Below the pieces are notes generated by a model. It was not told the DNA's origin. It saw only the letters and a program-made list of their open reading frames with translations, and ran no database searches. The position numbers and the translations under genes are program-made. From Paraburkholderia atlantica (GTDB taxonomy: Bacteria > Pseudomonadota > Gammaproteobacteria > Burkholderiales > Burkholderiaceae), in contig NZ_WHNQ01000004.1 of NCBI RefSeq assembly GCF_009362785.1, positions 248,001 through 312,000 on the forward strand: DNA of 64,000 bases. The letters are read 5' to 3'. Every line of letters begins with the position of its first letter. The first letter of the stretch is position 1. Of this stretch, positions 1 to 8,000 are shown in pieces.

Positions 1-1497
1 GTAGAAGCCCTTTTCCGCCGCGAGCATCGTCTGGCCACTGAAGCCGCGCACCGTGTAGCGGCTGCCGATCGTCAGGTCGTCGATGTAGTTCAGCTCATCG
101 TTGGTGAATTGGCCGTGTACGGTTCCCACGTAGCGAAGCAACTGGCCTGCCGCCTGGAACGGCACTGAGAGATTGGCGTCGAGCGTCGCCATGTGGAAGC
201 GGTAGGTTGGGCCGCCCGGCGTGTCGGGCTGTGCGCCGAGCCAGCCGATCCCCTGACGGTAGGCGAGTGTTCCGTCGAACTGCGCCGCGCCGAAGTAATG
301 CCGGTTAGTGAGACCCGCCTCGATGAAGGTGTTGTCGCGCTGCTGCTGCGGAATTTCGGTGCCCTCGATAAAGCTTGCCCCGAAGCGCTTGATCACTTGG
401 AATTCGACACCCGATACATCGTTCTGGCTGCGGTGAAAGACACGTTCGAGCTTTAGACCGGCCGTCTGCGCATTGCCGCTTGCCACGAACGTGCCGTTGA
501 CCGCCGCGATCTGCTGGTAGTAGGTGTTCGTGTAGCCATACAGCGTGCCGGTCCAGTAGCCCCACGGCACCGAATACGAAGCGTTCCAGCCGTGTGTGCC
601 GAGGTCGTGATTGCTGAACTGCAAGTCCTGGTTGTAACCGGCCGAGAGAATGTCGTTCAGGGCGAGCAGGTTATATAGTCCAAGCGTCACATTGCCGATA
701 TATCGGCCCGTTTCGTTCGTGCCCGAGTTGTCGGCCGACACGGCAAGCGACCATGGCTTGGAACGCTCGACGGCAATTGCCACGTCGCTTTCTCCGGGCG
801 CGTCGCCGGGGACGATCTGCATGGTCGTGTCCTGATTGGGCACGCGCTTCATGTGCTCGAGTCCCTGTTCGAGGTCGCGAAGCTGGAGTAGATTGCCGTC
901 GCGCGCCGGGAATGCTGTCTTCCAGGTGCCGCGCGTGGACGCGTCGGCGAACTTAAGATGACGGATGACGCCGGGCACTAGGGCGAGTTTTAGCATGCCC
1001 GTTGAAAGATCCTGCGTTGGCAGCATCACGCGCGTGGTGATGTAGCCGCGGCTCAGAATCTCTGCCTGCAGGCCCTTTGTGAGCACGTCGAGCCCCTTCT
1101 GGCCGACGCATCGGCCCTGGTAGTGATCGAGCCATTCGCGCGCGAAGGCGAAGCGGTCTCGCGGTAGCGCGGATGCGCCTTGCGAGCGGACTGGTTCCCG
1201 CAGCGTGGACGGCACGTCGAGCGCGAACGTATCGATGCGGAAACAGGGCGTTTCAGCTGGCAGTGCGGGCCTGCCTTCCCTCGCTGGTATCGTCGAGCGC
1301 ACTGTGGGCGCAGCAACGGCCGCCTCGCGCTGCTGGAGATCCCGCTGCTGCTGCAGTTGGCGGTTCAGCTCGGCGTTGGCGCGGCCTGCTGCGACTTCGA
1401 CAGGGGGGGTAATGGTCCGCTGCGCGTGAACAGCATCTTCCGCTAACGAGGCAGAGACTATCAACGGCAGAAGCGATAGCCTCTTGCTGATATTCAT
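1..1497 (-). CDS. cdiB: CdiB/TpsB two-partner secretion outer-membrane transporter (partial, C-terminus beyond the window)
   Basis: Outer-membrane beta-barrel of the TpsB (ShlB/FhaC) family, which exports the CdiA filament across the outer membrane. The 499 codons present contain a signal-like N-terminus ending near Ala25, a Gln/Arg-rich helix (about 42-60) that could be the plug helix, a POTRA region opening at Cys85 (CFRIDTF), and barrel strands. The conserved barrel-closing VRGF motif is at residues 483-486, just before the window edge, so probably only the last 60-80 residues are missing. The start ATG is the first in frame after a stop. It lies 90 bp downstream of cdiI in the same direction, giving the A-I-B order typical of Burkholderia. 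The Shine-Dalgarno sequence is weak, which suggests translation relies on the upstream genes. Confidence 0.9.
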   Translation of the reverse strand, partial: MNISKRLSLLPLIVSASLAEDAVHAQRTITPPVEVAAGRANAELNRQLQQQRDLQQREAAVAAPTVRSTIPAREGRPALPAETPCFRIDTFALDVPSTLREPVRSQGASALPRDRFAFAREWLDHYQGRCVGQKGLDVLTKGLQAEILSRGYITTRVMLPTQDLSTGMLKLALVPGVIRHLKFADASTRGTWKTAFPARDGNLLQLRDLEQGLEHMKRVPNQDTTMQIVPGDAPGESDVAIAVERSKPWSLAVSADNSGTNETGRYIGNVTLGLYNLLALNDILSAGYNQDLQFSNHDLGTHGWNASYSVPWGYWTGTLYGYTNTYYQQIAAVNGTFVASGNAQTAGLKLERVFHRSQNDVSGVEFQVIKRFGASFIEGTEIPQQQRDNTFIEAGLTNRHYFGAAQFDGTLAYRQGIGWLGAQPDTPGGPTYRFHMATLDANLSVPFQAAGQLLRYVGTVHGQFTNDELNYIDDLTIGSRYTVRGFSGQTMLAAEKGFY

Positions 1498-1587
1498 TCT
1501 TGTTCCAATTCATGAACTTGTTCCTCACGCGACGACGCGGGCGGATGAGGCTCACTGCCGCGTTGAACAACTATCCTTTCCAAGCTA

Positions 1588-2061
1588 CTACATCAGCGAA
1601 GCTGCAAGGACTGACGGAATGTCTTCCGTAGATTCGATTGACATGACTGGGTCGTCATAACCTTCGATGTTCTCGTTTAACCACTGTTCGGTAGCGCGCT
1701 TCACATGAAACTTAACAACAACGCTCAGCTCATCGGCGCTAACAATCGCAATCAATATCGGCCTTGGCGCCGACGTATTCCAGCCCATCAAAACCTGAAT
1801 GGCAAACTGTATTGCCTGCGCTAACGGCATCTTGTTCTCGTAGTCTTCGACGTGCACGGAGTTAACAAAACATTCATATGCGGTGCAATCGTAAAAGGTC
1901 GCTCTTCGCGCATCTTTTGCTAGCCCAAGAAGGGCTCGCAAAAGATAGCAGTCATCCCTCTGCTCAAATCCTAAATCTGCGATTGCCTTCAAAGATGGCT
2001 CAAGTAGCTGGTCAAACTTTTCCACCTTCAACTGCTTCTTCATTGCTGAGTTGATCTTCAT
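1588..2061 (-). CDS. cdiI: Putative CdiI immunity protein
   Basis: A 157-residue protein without signal peptide or membrane segment, predicted to be cytoplasmic and alpha/beta. Its family is not recognised from sequence, as expected for immunity proteins. The identification rests on position: its ATG shares one base with the cdiA stop (TGATG), and a strong GGAGG Shine-Dalgarno lies inside the last cdiA codons, so the two are translationally coupled. The base composition is visibly more AT-rich than the surrounding core genes, as is the cdiA 3' end, which fits exchange of a toxin/immunity cassette. The expected role is to bind and neutralise the CdiA C-terminal toxin in the producing cell and its siblings. 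It is followed by cdiB. Confidence 0.75.
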   Translation of the reverse strand: MKINSAMKKQLKVEKFDQLLEPSLKAIADLGFEQRDDCYLLRALLGLAKDARRATFYDCTAYECFVNSVHVEDYENKMPLAQAIQFAIQVLMGWNTSAPRPILIAIVSADELSVVVKFHVKRATEQWLNENIEGYDDPVMSIESTEDIPSVLAASLM

Positions 2062-5000
2062 CAGTTACCTCCGAGATATTTGTTAAGGCCCTTTTGAATC
2101 GCTGCACTGAAGCCGGGATCGCTCAGCAATTTGTTGACGGAGTTGGGCGCGTCGGGAAACGAATTTGTCGTCGGATCATACAAGTACTTATTGCCTGCAT
2201 TGTCTTGATAGTGAATTTGCCCAGGTCGCTGGCCGGGGTTCGGATTTTCGACATCAATGCGCTCCTTGCCGTCCCCCTTCCAAATCGTCTTACTCGCAAC
2301 TTGAGGACCATTCTCACCCAACATCGTAGTGACATAGTCAACCAGCCCCTCAGCCACGTTCACAACTGGCGGCATCTTGAAAATGTCGTCGATCACACCC
2401 GATCCCGAAGGCGTCGTCATCGGCGTGCCTGCCTTGATGGTCGGATCGAGCTCAGTGGCCGGATCAGCGATCACACCATCGCCCTTGCTGGCCGTTTCCC
2501 CCTTGAAGCCCGGCAGCTTGCCAAGTGCCTCCAGCCAGCCGGGCAACAACGAAGTCGACGGGACCGCCACAGAGAACTGGTTGTTTTCCCCTTCGATCTG
2601 TCCGGCACCCGTTGCGGTCGCCGCATTCACCCCTGACGCCGTGGCAATCCCCGCCACCAGGCTCGTCACCAGATTCTCCCGTGCCTGACGGTCCTCTGCC
2701 GACATCCCATCGGTTGGCGCGAGCAGGCTGCCCAGCACCGAACTCGTAGCCGCCCCCATCGCCCCCGCGCCACAACTCTGGCTGCTCGCCGCCGCACCCG
2801 CGCAACCGACGATCGCATGCAACGCCGCGCGCGCAGTCTCACTGTCGAGGCTATCGGCAATGTGCTTGACCCTGCTCGCGCCCAATTCCTGCAAGTACGC
2901 CACCGTCGCACTCTGCGCGAACTGCCCCATGCTGCCGGTCACGTTCCCGCCCGCCGCCACGCTCAACGCGGTCAGCACCTGCCGATACGAGCCCCCAGGC
3001 CCCCACTCGGCATTCAGCTGTTCAGCCTGCTGCTGCGCCGCTGCACGCTGCTCGGGTGTCAGGTTCGGATCATTCGCCGCAGCCTTCGCCGCATCTGCTT
3101 CCTTCGCCCGGTTGCTGACGAACGTGCCGACCTGATTGATGAACTGGCTCGTGATATCGAACCCGGCCTCGATCTTGTCCTTGTCGAAGATCGGTGCGAT
3201 CGACCCCAGCGTATCCGACGTCTCGCGGCTGATGCTTGCCACCGCTTCATCGGCAGTCTGTCCGGTCAGTTGCTGCTGTGCGGCGCCGTCGGTAATCGTG
3301 ACCGTCCCGCCGCTGATCGCGCTCCTCGTCGTACCGCTGGCATCGCCCGATGTGCTCATGACGATCGGCGGCGCCATCGAAAGGCCGCCGCTCTTCGGCA
3401 GCGTCGTACCGGGAACCGGATTGACGTTGTCGGCCTTACCAGCCTGGCTCTTGCCGATGTCGCCACCGTAACCGCCGCTGATGCCCACTGACTGCCCGCT
3501 GTATTCGGCCCGATTCTCGATGTCGCTATGCGTGAGCGTCGCGGTCGTCAGGCTGTTCACGCCGCGCTGCACGGCCGCATCGCTGCTGGAAATTACGGCC
3601 CCCCTCAGGTCCGTATTGCCCTTGACATTGATTTGGAAGCCGCCGTCGCCCGCACTGATCCCCGACTGCTCCGTCACGCTCGCATAGTTGCTGTTCAGCT
3701 TCTGCTGGCTGATGCTGCCCGCCACGCTGGATGCGCCGTAGCAGAGCGGCGGCACGCACACGCTCACCGACACGCCGCCGCTCTGCTGCTTCGAGTCGTA
3801 GGTGCTCGTGTCCTGCAGGCTTTCGATATTCAAATTGCCGCCGATATTGGCGATCACCTGCTGACCGTCCGCGACCGCACCCTTCAGGTTCGTATCGCCG
3901 CCTGATTGCAGCGTCAGCGTGTTGCCCGCGTCGACGTGCGTATTGGTCCACGTCGCATCACTGCCGTTGCCATTGCCCTTCGTGCCTGACACGCCCGCCT
4001 GGAACGAGATACCGTTCGACTTTCCGACGCCGAACGTCACGCCGATACTCGCGCTCGATCCGCTGTTCGTGCTCTGCTGGCTGTCGGTGTTCCGCGCTGC
4101 CTGAAGATTGAGGTTGCCTTCGGCATTGAGCGTGGCGTCATTGCCCGCCTTGATGTTGCTGCCAATGACATCGATGTTGCTGGCCGCTCCCGCGCCGGCT
4201 GCCGCGATCGTCAGGTTATGGCCCGCCGACACGGTGCTGCCCACGGCCGTAGTCGACGACGCCGTCGAGTTGCTGTTGCTGTGGCTCGTGCCCAGCGACA
4301 CGTTGATGCCCACGCCCCCAACAGCCGTCGGGTCGCTCATGACCGCATCGTAGGCGTTCTTCGCGGCGAGTCCCGTCGTCGCAGCGGCGAGCGCATCGAG
4401 GCGCGCGTCGCCGTTGGTCTGCTTGACGTCCTTGCGCATCTGGTTCGCGGTCTGCACTGCCGCAATAACCGGGTTGCTGACGCCCGCGGAAATCGCGGTC
4501 TGTTTGAACGACTGCTGCTCGTTCTGCGTCGCGGTGTTCTGCGCCGCGTCAATGGTGACGGTCTTGCCCGCGAGGCTCAGGTCGTTGCCTGCGTAGATGG
4601 TACTGCCGGTCACATGCAGGTCATTGCCAGATGCGATGGTGACGTTGCCGTTCAGCGAGCCGACCATACTGCCCGTGTTCGCGACCTGGGTGGCCTGCTG
4701 CGCGTCCGTCGTGGTGCGCGTGCCGATCGTGTAGCCCTGCAGGCCGCCATCGAGCTGGTTCAGCGGATTGAGGCCCGACAGGAAGCCATATTCCTTCTTC
4801 TGATAACTACTCTGCGACTGCTGCGTGTCCTGCGACGTCGTGATGCTGACGTTGCCGATGGCGCCCAGCTTCACATCATTGGTACCGACCACGTTACTGC
4901 GCTGGATGGTCAGATTGCGACCGGCCTGCACAGTGACGGTATCGCCCGAGACCGTACTCGCCACACCGATATTGGCCTGCGTGGCCTGCATCGTATCGGT

Positions 5001-8000
5001 GGTCGATCCGCTGACGACACTGCCGCGCTTTGACTCGACGGCCTGATAGCTGTCGTGTTCTTCGCGGGCCTCGTTGATGGTGACGTTGCCGGATGCCGCG
5101 ATCGTGGCCGTACCCGTGCCGTTATCCACGCCGTTTGTCATGCCGGCGGTCAGACTCGAGCCGGTGAGCGTCACATTGCCCTTGCCAGTATCCGTGCTGA
5201 CCGCGCCGAGCGTCGCATTGCCGCCCGCAGTGAAAGTCGTACCGAGCGCGTGTTCGTCGTACGCGTGATCGACTTCCTTGCGCGAACTGCCGTCCGTCGC
5301 GACGTTGTTATAGGTCGCGGTGTTCGTAACCGTGGTCGCCGTTAGATTGCCGCCCGCGACGACCGCCATGTCACCGCCCGCCGTCACCGTTGCACCCATG
5401 AAGGTTGCATCGTTGCCGCTCTGCATCGCGAGGTCGCCACCGGCCGATATCGCGCTCGTCTGGTTCGTTGTGCCGCTCGCCTTCCAGTGATGCTGGTCGT
5501 TCAGCGCCAACGATTGCGTGGTCGTGGACTGCACGGCATCGACTTCGATATCGTGACCGGCGCTGATCGACGCATTGCCGCCCGCTTCGATGTTCGCGCC
5601 GTGCACCGTCAGGTCGTTGCCTGCGGCAATGACCATGTCGCCGGCCGAGGCGATGGAGCCCTGCGCGCCGAGCATAGTCTGGCCGACCTTGCTGTCACCG
5701 GCCGCCGAACTGATTCCAGTCGCGTCGACCAGCGTCGTGTTGACGATGTCGTGGCCCGCCAACACCGCGACACGGTTGCCGGTAATCAGACCCGATGCAT
5801 TGACCACGTCGTTGGTCGCCGACACGACCGTCGTACCATCCATGCCGCTGCTCGCGATCGTGCCCGCCCGGTTCACGATATTGGTGCCCGTAACGACTGT
5901 CTGTGTACCGCCCCTGATCGTGCCGCTGTTGTTCACACTGCCCGTCGCGTGCAATTCAACATCGTCGGCGGCAATGAGCGCCCCCGTAGGCTGCAGATCG
6001 TTGGCGTGCATTTGTGCCAGATACACCTGCGGAACCAGCACCGATTGCGTCGTGCCATCCGGCAGTGTGACTGTCTGGCTGACCAGCCACACGATATCGC
6101 TCGTCAGCGCATCCATCTGAGCCGCACTCAGCGCGACGCCAACCGCCAGGCCAAACTGCTGCGCGACATTCACGCCCGCCGTCATCAGCGCCGTGTATTC
6201 GTCGAGGTTGCTGCTGTAGCCTTGCAGGTAGACGCGACCGGTGAGTTGCGTAACCTGGTTTTGTACTAGTTGCGCCTCATAAAGCCCGTCGCCGAGGCGC
6301 TTTTCCACGTTCTGCGGATTCAGGCCCAATGCGCGAAGCATGTAGTCGCTACTGATGAACTTCGTGTAGCTCGTAAAGCGCGGATCAGTCTCGACGAGGT
6401 ACGGGGCGTTCGGTGCCGTACGAAGCGAATACAGGCCGCTCGTCGGCAGCGTGACATGTAGCGACCCGGAGCTGTCCGCGACCGTCCGTGGCGCGTTCGC
6501 TTTCTGGCCCGCCAGCGCCTGATTGGCGCCGAGCGTGCCGCCCGTCGCTCCGGTTGCCGAGTTCGCTGCCGCGACGTTGGTATTGTTGATGTCCGTGCCA
6601 CTGATGACCACCGCCCTGTTCGCGATGATCGTGCCGCCCGTGCCGCCGATCGCCACCGGCGCGAGCATGACGGACGGTTCCACCACCTGGCCCACGTCCT
6701 GCGTGATGTTCTGGTTCCATGCGTACGTCGATACGATGTCCTGGCGCTGGTACTGGTACAGCGTCTGCCCGGTGTTGTTCACCTGGGTGCCGCCGTAGTT
6801 GCCGCTGCCCGACGGATCGAGCGAGCCATCCTGCGTGGTACTGCCGATCTGTATCGAGCCGCCCGCCGCAATCGCGCTGTGGCTGTTGTTCAGCGTGCCG
6901 ATGTTCGCGAGCGTCATGTCACCGCCCGCAAGCAGCTGACCCTGCTGTGCCTGCGCGCCCGTTACCTGATCCTGCTGCGTGGTGGTCGTCGTATCGCGTG
7001 CGTACTCGACGCGCTGGTAGCCCTTGTGTCCGTCGCTGCGGGTTGCGTACTCGGTTGACGGCAGGTAGTTGATATTCGGGTTGTAGTCGTCCCAGTAGTT
7101 GACGGTGATCGTGCCGTCGCCGTTGGTCGTGATCGAGTTGTACCAGATCGTCTGCTGCGTGCCATTGAAGTTCACAACGAGCACATTGTCCGTCGGATTG
7201 GGGCCCGCCGTTTGTGAAATGATCTGCGAAGCGGAGAACGTCGTGTCGATCGGCGCAATGTAGCCGTTATCCCACATCGACTGCGAGCAGTAACCGCTCA
7301 CCGCATTGCCTGTTGCACAGGCCATGTATTTGCCGCGCTTGGTCTGGTGGACCGTGTCGACGTCGGTAGTCACGGTCTGAACCGTCGGCGCGGGCCGCGA
7401 GTTGGTCAGCGTCTGTGCGGCGATTTCGAGGTTGCCCTGTGCCTGGATCGTCGACTGGTCGTTCGTGACCGTGTTCGAGCGGTTGGACAGCAGGCCGTTT
7501 GCGTCGCGCGTGCCATCCGCTGCGAGGTTCACGTCGCCGAGGCTGAAAATATTCGCGCCGCCCGTGTTGGAAATATCGCCGGGCGAATAGAGGTTCACTT
7601 GCGCCGCTGCGGCAATGATCGCGGCCGCGCCGGCATTCGCCATGGACTGGCTACCGGTCAGCGTCACCGTATTGCCGATGATGGTCGCCGTATTGGTCAG
7701 CGTTGCGCTATTCGTCGTGACCGTATCGCCCTCGATGCGGCCTTCGTTGGTGATTGCGTTCGTTGCATTGACGGTCGTGCTGGCCGAGTTCAGGTCTGCG
7801 CCCGCCTGGTTGTCGACGTTCGCCGCATTCACCGTCAGCGCATTCACCGCGCCCAACGTGCCCCGGTTCGTCAGGTTGCCCGCGACCGTGAAGCTAAGAT
7901 TGCGGTTTGCCTGGATCTGGTTGGCAGCATGGTTCACGTAGTCGCCATTGACCGTCACCGTGCCATCCCGACCTGCGATGATCGTGCCGTCGCCCGCCAG

